From contig CAKSAM010000007.1 of NCBI GenBank assembly GCA_934436245.1, forward strand, positions 1 to 64,000: a stretch of 64,000 nucleotides of DNA. The letters run 5' to 3'. This DNA comes from an uncultured Acetatifactor sp. (GTDB lineage: Bacteria; Bacillota; Clostridia; Lachnospirales; Lachnospiraceae). Position numbers and translations under genes: made by a program. Shown piece after piece: positions 32,953-41,665 of this stretch. Positions within the stretch are counted from its first letter, which is position 1, and each line of letters starts with the position of its first letter. The notes under the pieces are model-generated. The model did not search any database. It was not told where the DNA came from and saw only the letters and a list, made by a program, of their open reading frames with translations.

Positions 32953-33546
32953 ATGTCAACATCAGATGTTTTGGAATCGCTAATTGAAAAAGACAATGGA
33001 TATTTGATTACATCGAAGGCCGTTGAATTAGGTGTATCAAAGCCATCTGTCTCAAAATACGTCAGAGAGCATGATATGGAAAAAGTGGCACATGGCATTT
33101 ATATCTTAGATAATGTGTGGCCAGATGAGTTGTTTGTACTCCAGCAACGAAATAAGAATATTATTTATTCGGGCGAGACCGCCCTTTATTTGCATGGTCT
33201 TATCGACAGAGAATACAGTCATATTTGTTTCACTGTTCCTACCGGGTATAATGCAACACATATCAAAAAGAAAAACAAAGAAGTTCGTTATGCAAACCCA
33301 GAGATTCTTGATATGGGAACCTGTGAAATCCCGTCAAGCAGCGGTAATTTGGTTAAAGTATATGACAAGGAAAGATGTATTTGTGATTTGATTAAAGATC
33401 GAAAGAAATATGAAATTCAGTTATATCAGACAGCAATCAAGGAATATATGTCCTCGAAGGAAAAGAATCTTTCAAGATTGATTGAGTATGCGGTTAAACT
33501 TGGAGTAAGGGATGAAGTAATGATGTATGTGGAGGTAATGGTATGA
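32953..33546 (+). CDS. abiEi: AbiEi-type antitoxin/regulator
   Basis: A 197-residue protein. The N-terminal winged helix (YLITSKAVELGVSKPSVSKYVREHDMEKVAHGIYI, residues about 15-52) and the following AbiEi domain (SGETALYLHGL, YSHICFTVP, VYDKERCICDLIKDR) identify the type IV antitoxin of AbiE abortive-infection systems. It also represses its own operon. ATG 32953 follows AAGGAGGACAACT, and an AT-rich -10-like block is near 32905. The stop overlaps the start of the AbiEii frame (ATGGTATGA), as is usual, but that toxin is cut. Confidence 0.9.
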   Translation: MSTSDVLESLIEKDNGYLITSKAVELGVSKPSVSKYVREHDMEKVAHGIYILDNVWPDELFVLQQRNKNIIYSGETALYLHGLIDREYSHICFTVPTGYNATHIKKKNKEVRYANPEILDMGTCEIPSSSGNLVKVYDKERCICDLIKDRKKYEIQLYQTAIKEYMSSKEKNLSRLIEYAVKLGVRDEVMMYVEVMV

Positions 33547-33824
33547 TTCATACAGCGAAACAACTTAAAGACAAAGTAAAAAACATGTCCGGCGGAAATA
33601 GTGAAGTTGCGCAAGCATTAATTAGAACATATTTTATGGAAAGGTTCTTAGAAAGAGTTTCTGCTTCTGAATACAGGAATATCCGGTATACTGCGGAAAA
33701 CTGGCTTATGGACGAAGAAAGAACGAGAAAGTTTCGGGAACAAGAAATGAATAATACAATTGTTTTAAAGAATTATGTATGTTATACATGTCAACATGTA
33801 ACTAACATATCAGACAGACGATAG
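33543..33824 (+). pseudogene. abiEii: AbiEii toxin, truncated
   Basis: The first ~45 residues (IHTAKQLKDKVKNMSGG, EVAQALIRTYFMERFLERVS) match the start of AbiEii nucleotidyltransferase toxins. The family then has the catalytic GG-x(n)-DxD strand region, but here the frame passes directly to RYTAENWLMDEERTRKF and an unrelated tail, for 93 residues in total against the usual ~270-300. No nucleotidyltransferase motif remains, so the toxin must be inactive, leaving AbiEi alone. Confidence 0.75.
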
Positions 33825-33834
33825 GAGAAAACAA

Positions 33835-34806
33835 ATGAAGAAAAGAATAATCAGCACAATATTGGCAGCATGCATGGTGCTTGCACTTGGGGCATGCGGT
33901 AGTTCTGCAGCTGACGAGGAACAAAGCGACGCAGAGAGTAGAGAACAGAGCACAGATTCGAAGCAGAGTATCGGTTTGTTCTCACGAAAAGATGACAAGA
34001 ATGAAGGTATGACAGTTATCGCAGATGGGAAAGAATATGATCTTACCGGTGACTTTCAACAGACCGTGGTGAAAATGACTAAAAATGGATTGAATGTTCT
34101 TAATCCTCATGCTGGTACCATTGTGAAGTATGATGAAAATGGTAAATTATATAATGTTCCTCATGAAGATTGGTCGGAGGTTGATACTAATTGGGTTTTT
34201 GCAATAGAAACTCCTGTATATGGTGATATAGAAGATTGCCCTATTGTTGAAGCTAGCTATGAATTTTATAAACGTAGGGATGCTTGGGAAGGAAAGTATG
34301 CAACCTTTGAGACTGCGGATGGCATTACCGGAGAGTCCGATGATGATGATTTGAAAATGCTGGAAGATTTTATACCGGTGGGGGTTGGAGATGATTATGT
34401 GGTATATATGGCACTCTATGCAGATGGAGAAAAGGTGGATTTACAAAGGTATAGGGATGCTTATGATGAGTTCGTGAAAGAAGCAGAAGAGAGTAGTGTT
34501 GGCCGTGCTGGTAGAAACAGACTTTTTCTCGGAGGAAGAGGTTCTGTAATGAGCATAAGATCATGTGATTGGTATCAACCGGATATGTCAATAGAAGAAC
34601 TTGAGAGAGAGTTTTCTCATGTTAGAGAGAATATAATGTTTTATTCTGCTGTCAAGGAGAAATTTGAGGCATTGGAAGCAAAGGAAATCGACTCCGTTGA
34701 TATTGTGATATATGATTATTATAAAAGTGATGTATCTGAGGTAATGCAGGTTAACTATCTTCATTACTATGTTGATGAAAACTGGGACGCAAGTAAGTTT
34801 GAATAA
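33835..34806 (+). CDS. Putative lipoprotein of unknown function
   Basis: A 323-residue protein with a lipoprotein signal: basic start KKRIIS, hydrophobic core, and lipobox LALGAC (Cys about residue 21). A Ser/Glu/Gln-rich linker follows, then an alpha/beta region with many Asp and Tyr residues (TVIADGKEYDLTGDFQQTV, EASYEFYKRRDAWEGKYATFE). No enzymatic motif is seen. ATG 33835 follows GATAGGAGAAAAC and is 10 bp after the AbiEii fragment. Similar lipoproteins are frequent cargo of Firmicutes mobile elements; the role is unknown. Confidence 0.75.
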   Translation: MKKRIISTILAACMVLALGACGSSAADEEQSDAESREQSTDSKQSIGLFSRKDDKNEGMTVIADGKEYDLTGDFQQTVVKMTKNGLNVLNPHAGTIVKYDENGKLYNVPHEDWSEVDTNWVFAIETPVYGDIEDCPIVEASYEFYKRRDAWEGKYATFETADGITGESDDDDLKMLEDFIPVGVGDDYVVYMALYADGEKVDLQRYRDAYDEFVKEAEESSVGRAGRNRLFLGGRGSVMSIRSCDWYQPDMSIEELEREFSHVRENIMFYSAVKEKFEALEAKEIDSVDIVIYDYYKSDVSEVMQVNYLHYYVDENWDASKFE

Positions 34807-34870
34807 GCCACTGCAATTTATAATTATTTAGAAGAACCTTAATATCTAATATTATAGATAGATTTTATAT

Positions 34871-34906
34871 AAGGCTGCTATTCTGTTTATGGAATAGCAG
34901 CCTTTC
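34871..34906. terminator. Terminator at the right edge of the island
   Basis: AAGGCTGCTATTC (34871-34883) pairs perfectly with GAATAGCAGCCTT (34892-34904). Confidence 0.8.
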
Positions 34907-34929
34907 GTGCGTAGATCATTCTTTTGAAA

Positions 34930-35136
34930 TTACAATGTCTGATGTACCGGTGTGATCACTGCTTCACTCAGCTCCGGAGCCTTGGCAGGATCTAAGTCTG
35001 TGGGGAACTCTACATCGATGGCAGAGACCTCGGGGCGGTAGTTCAGGCGGATCGCATGGGCCTGAATGAAATCAGTTGCCCTGTCATAAGTTTCTTTGGT
35101 AACACCGTTTAAAGTGATCGTATATAAATTTGTCAT
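34930..35136 (-). CDS. Small conserved-looking protein, unknown function
   Basis: A 68-residue cytoplasmic protein: TNLYTITLNGVTKETYDRATDF, then IRLNYRPEVSAIDVEFP and a Pro/Glu/Ala-rich end. It looks like one small alpha/beta fold. The start (complement of 35134-35136) has GGAGG 7 nt upstream. It sits alone, convergent with the island, and uses backbone-like codons. No family is recognised. Confidence 0.65.
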   Translation of the reverse strand: MTNLYTITLNGVTKETYDRATDFIQAHAIRLNYRPEVSAIDVEFPTDLDPAKAPELSEAVITPVHQTL

Positions 35137-35417
35137 AGTCTGTACCTCCATATTTTTTGATTTCAGGTATCTTCCTGATGGTTATAGTATACCTTGTTTG
35201 TCACAAAAAATAAATTCGCAAAATAACCAAAATATAATAATAGGAATCATTACTGATTTATACAATATGTATAATCCTGCCAATAATATGAGAAAAATAT
35301 TGATTGAGACCTGCAGAAATTATAAGAAAGTGCAGGAGAAATAGGTCACAATGATTGACAGAATTTGCAAATTTCAATATAGTTAAAGTGATAAAAATTT
35401 AGGGGGCATTATTTCGA

Positions 35418-37328
35418 TTGAATACGTTAACGGATGAATTAAAAAAGTACAAAGGAACCGTCATTAAAGGTATGTTTACCTTGTGCGGAGTCTACGGTGT
35501 GGCATATCTGTTCAGTCTGCAGCCGGTGAACCGGATTTATTACAGCGTTCTGAACGTCCTGTTGGCGGTGGGAATCTTTCTGATGCTGCAGCAGACAGAG
35601 GAAAGTCTTCAGAATATGGAGAATAAAAGTAACAGGAAACGCAGGGTCTGCTATGTGGCAGTCATCAGTTTTCTATTTGCTTTGTCTATGGTAATGGGAT
35701 ATCAGCTGCAGAACCAGGGAATGACAGAGTGTGGAATCCGGGGAAAGGGGCTGATCCTGATCCGCGCCTGTTGTCTGGCAGTGACGGCATTTCCATTTGT
35801 AAATCTATTATTTGAAGGAATAGAAAGAGTGAAGCCGGTTGAAGTAGAAAAGACCGGGAAAGGCTGGAAAAATTGGACAGTGTTTGCAGCTGCCGCAGCA
35901 GGCATCTTTTTATGTCTGATTCCGGTATGGCTTGCGTATTATCCGATCATTATGTCTTATGATTTTCACAGACAGGTAAATGAAGCTTATAAGGGGCTGG
36001 CATGGTTCTATCCGCTTCAGCCGATTGCCCATACCTGGCTCATATGGTTTTTCCTGAAAGTGGGTGCGGTTCTGGGCTCTTACCAGACGGGTATGGCATG
36101 TATGGCGGTATTTCAGATGCTGTTGTATGCCCTGGTAATGGGTTATGGGGTAACAATGGTCTGGAGACTGAGTGGGAAAAAGTGGCTTGTGATCATAACC
36201 GCACTTTTCTTTGCTGTTTTTCCTTATAATACCGTATTGGTGGTGTGTACGACAAAAGATACATTATTTACGATTTTGTTTACACTTTTCTTTTTAATAT
36301 TTCTGGAGAGGAATTATTTCAGCAACGGTAAAAAGAAAATAGTTATGAATGTTCTGATAGTAGTGGGAGGCTGCCTGATGATGCAGTTCCGTAATAATGC
36401 AATATATGCAGTAACGGTGTTTATGCTGCTTTTTTTGATCTTTCGCCCGAAAAAGGAAAAACTGGGAATCCTGATCCTGGGTCTGTGCCTGGTGCTGGGA
36501 GAGATCGGAATGCGGAATGTCATCCATATAGCCATAGGGAACCAGCTGGGGATGGAGGCACCGAAGATCGAGGCCTACAGTGTTCCTATCCAGCAGTTTG
36601 CCAGAGTGGCATATTATCATGGGGAAGAATTGGAAGCACAGGATCCGGAAATGGCAGCACTGTTGGAAAAATATGTAGGCAGAGATCATTGGGACTCTTA
36701 TTATGCTCCCATCGCAGATTCTGTAAAGGGTACAGTAACTCCGGCTCCCTACACCAATGATCATAGACAACTATTGAAGGACTGGCTGCGAGTGGCAAAA
36801 CGGTATCCCAACGAATTCCTGGATGCATTTCTGGAATTGACCAGAGGCTATTGGTTCTGGGATGATTTTTCTTGGGCAGAGAATCTTGGGTATGGCACAG
36901 ATGACCGGTATGGAGTCCTTTTTACCTATAATTCTTCGGAGATCGAAGGATACGGCAGTATCGAACATCAGTCAAAGCTGCCGGGGGTTGAGAGAATTCT
37001 GGAAAAAATTGTAAGTGGAAACTGCTTTAATAACTGGCCTGTGATATCCATTATTTTTCATGGAGCTTTTTACAGCTGGGGGCTTTTCCTTCTGATGGTA
37101 TTCTGCCTGTATAAGAAGCGGATACAGAGCTTTCAGATGAGTCTGCTGCCGTTTCTTTATTTTGGTACAATGCTGCTGGGACCGGTGGTACAGGTCCGCT
37201 ATTTGTTCCCGGTTATGGTGATCCTGCCGGTACTGACTGCCATGTTTTCATCACAGGTGGCAGATAGCGAAATGGCAAAGAGCTCCCCGGTGGAAACAGA
37301 GTCAGATAGACAGACAAAGGTGGCATAA
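35418..37328 (+). CDS. DUF6020 family multi-pass membrane protein
   Basis: A 636-residue membrane protein with at least ten hydrophobic segments and a large external loop (about residues 385-530) rich in Tyr, Trp and Asp. The charged loop SYDFHRQVNEAYKGLAWFYPLQPIAHTW resembles the first-loop active region of GT-C glycosyltransferases, which is the basis for expecting a cell-surface sugar transfer role. The DUF6020 assignment is from overall pattern. Translation probably starts at TTG 35418 behind TTAGGGGGC, since no ATG with a ribosome site is near. Confidence 0.72.
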   Translation: MNTLTDELKKYKGTVIKGMFTLCGVYGVAYLFSLQPVNRIYYSVLNVLLAVGIFLMLQQTEESLQNMENKSNRKRRVCYVAVISFLFALSMVMGYQLQNQGMTECGIRGKGLILIRACCLAVTAFPFVNLLFEGIERVKPVEVEKTGKGWKNWTVFAAAAAGIFLCLIPVWLAYYPIIMSYDFHRQVNEAYKGLAWFYPLQPIAHTWLIWFFLKVGAVLGSYQTGMACMAVFQMLLYALVMGYGVTMVWRLSGKKWLVIITALFFAVFPYNTVLVVCTTKDTLFTILFTLFFLIFLERNYFSNGKKKIVMNVLIVVGGCLMMQFRNNAIYAVTVFMLLFLIFRPKKEKLGILILGLCLVLGEIGMRNVIHIAIGNQLGMEAPKIEAYSVPIQQFARVAYYHGEELEAQDPEMAALLEKYVGRDHWDSYYAPIADSVKGTVTPAPYTNDHRQLLKDWLRVAKRYPNEFLDAFLELTRGYWFWDDFSWAENLGYGTDDRYGVLFTYNSSEIEGYGSIEHQSKLPGVERILEKIVSGNCFNNWPVISIIFHGAFYSWGLFLLMVFCLYKKRIQSFQMSLLPFLYFGTMLLGPVVQVRYLFPVMVILPVLTAMFSSQVADSEMAKSSPVETESDRQTKVA

Positions 37329-37331
37329 CCA

Positions 37332-37436
37332 ATGGATGGTCAGGAAAAGGACGAAAGTGTAAAGAATCTGGAGCAAACCGGAAGAAAGCAGACCGGAAGT
37401 AACGAAAAACGCAGAAGCAGTGGAGGAGGCAAATGA
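37332..37436 (+). CDS. Possible 34-residue linker peptide gene
   Basis: ATG 37332 has AAGGTGG about 8 nt upstream (inside the end of the previous gene) and runs to TGA 37434-37436, overlapping the next start (AAATGAG). The peptide is basic and low-complexity (Lys, Glu, Arg, Ser, Gly). It may only serve to couple translation of the two flanking genes. Confidence 0.25.
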   Translation: MDGQEKDESVKNLEQTGRKQTGSNEKRRSSGGGK

Positions 37437-38308
37437 GCTATTATCTGATTGATTTTGAAAATGTAAAAAGTCGTGGCATGGAAGGGGTGGAACTGCTGAC
37501 GGAGGATGATACTGTCTGCATATTTTACAGTGACAATGCGGACTGCATGACGTTTGATCTGCACCAGATGCTGAATGAGACGAAAGCGAAGATCATTTAT
37601 CACAAGGTGGCGGTGGGAACCAAGAACGCACTGGATTTCCAGCTGGCAACGTATCTGGGATATCTGATCTGCGAGCAGCAGAAGGAAGACATCCACCCCA
37701 ATTATTTTATTGTGACAAAGGACAATGGATTTACCAGTCTGATGGTATACTGGAAAGCACAGGGCGTGCCGGTACGGATCATCCGAAATCTCCTGTGGGG
37801 CAAAAATCAGACGATAGAGCAGAACCTTTCTGTCGAAGAAAGTGCCGGAAATGTGGAAGAAACGGTAGAGGAGACAGCAATACCGGTTGATGTGACAGTA
37901 CAGAGTATGGAAGAGCTGTTGCCAGTGACAACAGAATCCAACGATACCGAAGAAAAGAAATCCGGCAATACAGAAAAACAGGATGAGGCTGCGGAACCTG
38001 TGAAAAAGCCGGCTCAGAAGAGCAGCAATACCCGGAAAAAGAGCACCTCAAAAACAACGGAGAAGAAAGCAGCAGAAAAGAAAGCCACAGATAAGAAAAC
38101 CACAGATAAACCAGATGAGCTGAGCCAGGCAGTGTCAAAAGTGCTGGCTGACCAGACGATCGTCCCCCAGGTGGTAAAATTCATCCGTCAGTATAAGACC
38201 AAGCAGGGCATCAACAATGCCCTGAACAAGGAATTCAAGGACAGCAAACGTACCAGTGAGATCTATTCCGCAATCAAGCCGCTGATTGCCGATAAAAAGG
38301 GAAAGTAG
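37433..38308 (+). CDS. PIN-like domain protein with Lys-rich linker
   Basis: A 291-residue protein. Residues about 1-130 form a PIN/NYN-like nuclease fold: YYLIDFENVKSRG with Asp7 and Glu9, TVCIFYSDNAD, NALDFQLATYLGY and FIVTKDNGF with acidic residues where metal ligands are expected. A long Glu/Thr/Lys/Ala-rich linker (about 130-225) leads to a small helical C-terminal domain (VVKFIRQYKTKQGINNALN). It may act as an RNase, which is a family-level inference. ATG 37433 follows GTGGAGGAGGC. Confidence 0.8.
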   Translation: MSYYLIDFENVKSRGMEGVELLTEDDTVCIFYSDNADCMTFDLHQMLNETKAKIIYHKVAVGTKNALDFQLATYLGYLICEQQKEDIHPNYFIVTKDNGFTSLMVYWKAQGVPVRIIRNLLWGKNQTIEQNLSVEESAGNVEETVEETAIPVDVTVQSMEELLPVTTESNDTEEKKSGNTEKQDEAAEPVKKPAQKSSNTRKKSTSKTTEKKAAEKKATDKKTTDKPDELSQAVSKVLADQTIVPQVVKFIRQYKTKQGINNALNKEFKDSKRTSEIYSAIKPLIADKKGK

Positions 38309-38360
38309 GAGCATGCGTAAAATTTCATGATTCGCAGTAGAAAATAGAGAACGGATATGC

Positions 38361-38408
38361 TAGAATAGGGGACGGTCAAGAAGCGAATAGCTTTTTGACC
38401 GTTCTTTA
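38361..38408 (+). terminator. Hairpin terminator following a -10-like element
   Basis: ACGGTCAA on the left pairs with TTGACCGT on the right and TTCTTTA follows. A TGCTAGAAT element (-10 at 38361-38366) lies just before, so a very short transcript or an attenuated leader is possible. Confidence 0.5.
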
Positions 38409-38467
38409 CGTTGGAGTGGAAGCCGGTGGAAGAATAACAGAAAATGAATTTAGGAAGAGGATAAGAA

Positions 38468-39814
38468 ATGAAACAAAATATGCGGGATCTGACAGAAGGA
38501 TCTCTGGGTAAAAAAATATTGATCTTCAGTGTGCCGCTGATGCTGTCCAATCTGCTGCAGGTGCTCTTTAATATGGCAGATATTGCGGTGATCGGACAAT
38601 TTGCAGGTTCATTGTCACTGGGAGCTGTAGGATCGACAGCCACTCTGGTTACCATGTATACCGGATTCCTGATCGGCCTGTCAGGAGGTATTAATGTACT
38701 GACCGCTTTGTATTATGGGGCAAAGGACAGAGAAAGCCTTTCCAGGACGATTCATTCCGCCGCACTGGTCAGTCTGATCATGGGGATTTTATTGCTGGTA
38801 TTAGGGGTAGGATTGTCTGAGTGGATGCTGACGGCATTGAAGACAAAAGATGAGCTTTTGGATAAGGCGGTATTGTATCTCAGAATTTATTATCTGGGGA
38901 TGCCGGCACTGGCAATTTATAACTTTGGCAATGCAGTATACAGTGCAGTGGGAAATACAAAAAAACCGTTGTATTATCTGGGATTTGCCGGTGTGCTGAA
39001 TATCATTTTAAACCTGTTTTTTGTGATCGTATGCAGGATGGATGTCGCCGGAGTCGCCCTGGCAAGCATTATTTCCCAATATGTATCTGCAGTACTGATT
39101 CTGCAGGCATTGCTTCGTTCCAGGGAGATCTATGCACTGCGTCTTGACCAGCTGAAACTGAATCCGGAGCTGACGAGGGATATTTTAAGGCTGGGAATGC
39201 CTTCGGGTCTGCAGAATGTGATTTTCCAGTTTGCCAACAGCTTTGTACAGATGGGTGTAAATTCTTTTGATGCCACCATGGTGGCGGGAAATTCCGCAGC
39301 AACCAATGCGGATGCCATGGTATATGATGTCATGGCAGCGTTTTACACAGCCTGCGGTAGCTTCATGGGACAGAATTACGGAGCCGGCAGGAAAAAGAGG
39401 GTACGTGACAGCTACTTTATCAGTCTGGCATATTCTTTTGGAATCGGATTGCTCCTCGGTGTATCTCTGGTATTGTCCGGCAGACCTTTCTTATCTCTGT
39501 TTACCAGGGATGCTGCGGTTATGGATGCCGGTATGTACCGGTTGACTATCATGGGGTTTTCCTATTGCGTCTCGGCATTTATGGACTGTACGATTGCAGC
39601 TTCCAGGGCTATGGGCAAGAGCGTTGTACCGATGTTTATTGTTATCATGGGATCCTGCGTGTTCCGTGTAATCTGGGTCTACACGATATTTGCACATTTC
39701 CATACGATACCGTCCCTGTATCTGTTGTATGTATTCTCCTGGAGCATTACAGCAGTGGCGGAAATATTATATTTTATAAGGATCTACAAACAGAAAATGG
39801 CTCTCCTGTCGTAA
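38468..39814 (+). CDS. MATE family multidrug/cation antiporter
   Basis: A 448-residue inner-membrane exporter with about 12 hydrophobic helices. The family opening appears (LTEGSLGKKILIFSVPLML, then VLFNMADIAVIGQF), as does the repeated second half (LRLGMPSGLQNVIFQFANS). MATE proteins expel cationic drugs or metabolites using Na+ or H+. Substrate cannot be predicted. ATG 38468 follows GAAGAGGATAAG. The gene ends just before a leftward ECF transporter gene. Confidence 0.93.
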   Translation: MKQNMRDLTEGSLGKKILIFSVPLMLSNLLQVLFNMADIAVIGQFAGSLSLGAVGSTATLVTMYTGFLIGLSGGINVLTALYYGAKDRESLSRTIHSAALVSLIMGILLLVLGVGLSEWMLTALKTKDELLDKAVLYLRIYYLGMPALAIYNFGNAVYSAVGNTKKPLYYLGFAGVLNIILNLFFVIVCRMDVAGVALASIISQYVSAVLILQALLRSREIYALRLDQLKLNPELTRDILRLGMPSGLQNVIFQFANSFVQMGVNSFDATMVAGNSAATNADAMVYDVMAAFYTACGSFMGQNYGAGRKKRVRDSYFISLAYSFGIGLLLGVSLVLSGRPFLSLFTRDAAVMDAGMYRLTIMGFSYCVSAFMDCTIAASRAMGKSVVPMFIVIMGSCVFRVIWVYTIFAHFHTIPSLYLLYVFSWSITAVAEILYFIRIYKQKMALLS

Positions 39815-39852
39815 GACAGAGGAGCCATTTTGAACTGCATGTGAAGCGGATA

Positions 39853-40425
39853 TTATGCTGCTTTGTTTTCTGCAGAAACTGATTTTGCCGGATAGCGGAC
39901 CGGCAGCAGACGGGCACGCTCTAATGCTACATAGATGGCAGGAAGCAGAAGCAGCTGAATGACAATGCCGGGGAAGCAGGACACAAAATATCCGGTGGCC
40001 CAGGCAGACCAGCTGTATGAGCCGCCTGCAAAAATCAGGGCACGCAGAATACCGGTGATCACACGACCGCCCAGCATGGCAATGACCAGGGCTGTATACA
40101 GATCGATCACCAGCTTACCGCTGTGAAATAACTTCATGACCAGACCACTGATCAGACCATAGAGACCTAATTCGATCATCATAACAGGAGCATATCCAAG
40201 AACAGGCATACCGGTGAGCAGGCTTGACAGCATGGGACCTAAAAGCCCACAGGCGAGACCAAAGGGAGCTCCACAGACCAGACCACACAGAAGTACGGGC
40301 AGATGCATGGGGGAGAACAGGATACCGCCCTGAGGAATTGCATGCAGTGTCATGGGCAGAACCACACACAGGGCAACACACAGAGCTGTAATGATACTCT
40401 TGTTTAAAACAGTTAATTTTTTCAT
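39853..40425 (-). CDS. ECF transporter S-component
   Basis: A 190-residue membrane protein with about six hydrophobic segments, matching the substrate-binding subunit of energy-coupling-factor vitamin importers (general ECF_trnsprt fold: LNKSIITALCVALCVVLP, PVLLCGLVCGAPFGLACG, YGLISGLVMKLF). The EcfAA'T energising module is not in this window. The vitamin is not evident. The ATG (complement of 40423-40425) has AGGAGG upstream. A 145-nt leader with a terminator and another hairpin suggests control by premature termination. Confidence 0.85.
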   Translation of the reverse strand: MKKLTVLNKSIITALCVALCVVLPMTLHAIPQGGILFSPMHLPVLLCGLVCGAPFGLACGLLGPMLSSLLTGMPVLGYAPVMMIELGLYGLISGLVMKLFHSGKLVIDLYTALVIAMLGGRVITGILRALIFAGGSYSWSAWATGYFVSCFPGIVIQLLLLPAIYVALERARLLPVRYPAKSVSAENKAA

Positions 40426-40453
40426 GAAGATAAGACCTCCTGATAAGAATAGG

Positions 40454-40493
40454 ACTGTTCAGAGCTTCAATTCGAAAAATGTCTCTGAACAGT
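40454..40493 (-). other. Second leader hairpin before the ECF gene
   Basis: ACTGTTCAGAG (40454-40464) pairs perfectly with CTCTGAACAGT (40483-40493). It lies between the leader terminator and the ribosome site. Confidence 0.7.
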
Positions 40494-40496
40494 AAC

Positions 40497-40548
40497 AAAA
40501 AAGCCAGAATGGCATAATCCCCCTTCTGAGGGTAAGATGCCTTCTGGC
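40497..40548 (-). terminator. Leader terminator of the ECF S-component gene
   Basis: Read leftward, GCCAGAAGGCAT pairs with ATGCCATTCTGGC (with a bulge), followed by six T (complement of 40497-40502). It ends transcripts about 20-70 nt after their start, before the gene. Confidence 0.8.
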
Positions 40549-40575
40549 GTTAAGCTCCTTCCTGAAGCATAATTC

Positions 40576-40604
40576 ATAATAAAGGGTCAGCATTTTTTTG
40601 TCAA
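40576..40604 (-). promoter_or_regulatory. Promoter of the ECF S-component leader
   Basis: Leftward TTGACA (complement 40599-40604), 17 bp, TATTAT (complement 40576-40581). Confidence 0.8.
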
Positions 40605-40610
40605 GATAAA

Positions 40611-40639
40611 TTGCAAAAAAGCATTAGCCATGCTATCAT
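40611..40639 (+). promoter_or_regulatory. Promoter of the DUF3842-aro cluster
   Basis: TTGCAA (40611-40616), 17 bp, TATCAT (40634-40639), divergent from the ECF leader promoter with only 6 bp between the two -35 boxes. Confidence 0.75.
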
Positions 40640-40675
40640 AAACGATATATGTGATTTTTTTACAGGAGTAATGAT

Positions 40676-41077
40676 ATGCGTATTATGGTAATGGACGGTC
40701 AGGGCGGAGGTGTAGGCAGAAGCCTTCTGGAGACTTTGAAAGAGCGTTTTCCGGGGGCTGAACTGATTGCTGTGGGGACAAACGCCACAGCTACGGCCAA
40801 TATGATGAAGAGCGGTGTGACAAATGGTGCTACCGGAGAAAATGCCGTAGTATTTAACAGCAGACGGGCAGATGTGATCGTCGGTCCGGTGGGGATTGTC
40901 ATGGCAGATGCCATGCTGGGAGAGATTACGCCGACTATGGCAGCAGCGGTTGCCTCCAATGGTGCAAGACTGATTCTGATCCCCATGAGTAAATGTCATG
41001 CCACGATTGTCGGGACTACTGGAAAAAAACTGGGAGAATACATTGCGGAGGCGGCAGATGAGATCTCCAGAATGTAA
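40676..41077 (+). CDS. DUF3842 family protein
   Basis: A 133-residue protein of the DUF3842 family. It starts with a strand and glycine-rich loop like a nucleotide-binding fold (RIMVMDGQGGGVGRSLLETL), then LIAVGTNATATANMMKSG, ADVIVGPVGIVMADAMLGEI and VASNGARLILIPMSKC. The function is unknown; the fold suggests binding of a small ligand. ATG 40676 follows ACAGGAGTAATG. It overlaps the next gene by 20 bp. Confidence 0.88.
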   Translation: MRIMVMDGQGGGVGRSLLETLKERFPGAELIAVGTNATATANMMKSGVTNGATGENAVVFNSRRADVIVGPVGIVMADAMLGEITPTMAAAVASNGARLILIPMSKCHATIVGTTGKKLGEYIAEAADEISRM

Positions 41078-41663
41078 TCCCGGAAAGCTGACAGGCCGGG
41101 AAGAATTGCTAAAAGAATTGCAGACATTATCCGGGGAGAAAAGGATCGTGGCCATTGACGGGCGCTGTGCCTCCGGAAAGACGACGCTTGCTTCCTGGCT
41201 GGCCGGGAAACTGGATGCGGATGTCGTACATATGGATGATTTCTTTTTGCCGCCAATGCTTCGGACAGAAGAACGCAGAAAAGAACCCGGTGGAAATGTA
41301 CACTATGAACGCTTTCAGACAGAAGTGCTGCCGAAACTGAAATCGGGAGAGCCCTTTTCTTATCAGAGATTTGATTGTTCCCGTATGGCGCCGGGAGAAC
41401 GGATACCTGTGAAAAACAAAGGATGGGTTCTGGTAGAGGGTGCCTACAGCTGTCACCCGGTGCTGGGAGACTATATGGATCTTAAGGTTTTTCTGGATAT
41501 TGACAGTGAGCAGCAAAAGAGGCGGATCATAATGAGAAACGGGGAAGACCGTCTGTGGGATTTCCTTCAGAAGTGGATTCCCATGGAGGAAGCATATTTT
41601 GCAGCATTTTCAGTGGAAGAAGGAGCAGATTATACAATCTCTGCCAATAATCAGGAAAGGTGA
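41058..41663 (+). CDS. Uridine kinase-like P-loop protein
   Basis: A 201-residue P-loop kinase of the uridine kinase/phosphoribulokinase class. The ATP-binding loop is AIDGRCASGKTTLASWL (about residues 33-49), followed by VVHMDDFFLPP, YERFQTEVLPKLKSG, SYQRFDC and LVEGAYSCHP, all in family order. The probable substrate is a nucleoside or sugar; sequence does not decide. The end (EDRLWDFLQKWIPMEEAYF) also fits. ATG 41058 follows GCGGAGGC and lies inside the end of the DUF3842 gene, implying coupling. Confidence 0.85.
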   Translation: MRSPECNPGKLTGREELLKELQTLSGEKRIVAIDGRCASGKTTLASWLAGKLDADVVHMDDFFLPPMLRTEERRKEPGGNVHYERFQTEVLPKLKSGEPFSYQRFDCSRMAPGERIPVKNKGWVLVEGAYSCHPVLGDYMDLKVFLDIDSEQQKRRIIMRNGEDRLWDFLQKWIPMEEAYFAAFSVEEGADYTISANNQER

Positions 41664-41665
41664 TA

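Noticed and set aside
23429..34906. Intact prophage or conjugative element
   Set aside because: No structural, packaging, replication or complete integrase/relaxase gene is present; only fragments remain.
40503..40600. preQ1, THF, TPP or cobalamin riboswitch before the ECF gene
   Set aside because: None of the conserved sequence blocks could be matched by eye; only a terminator and hairpin are certain.
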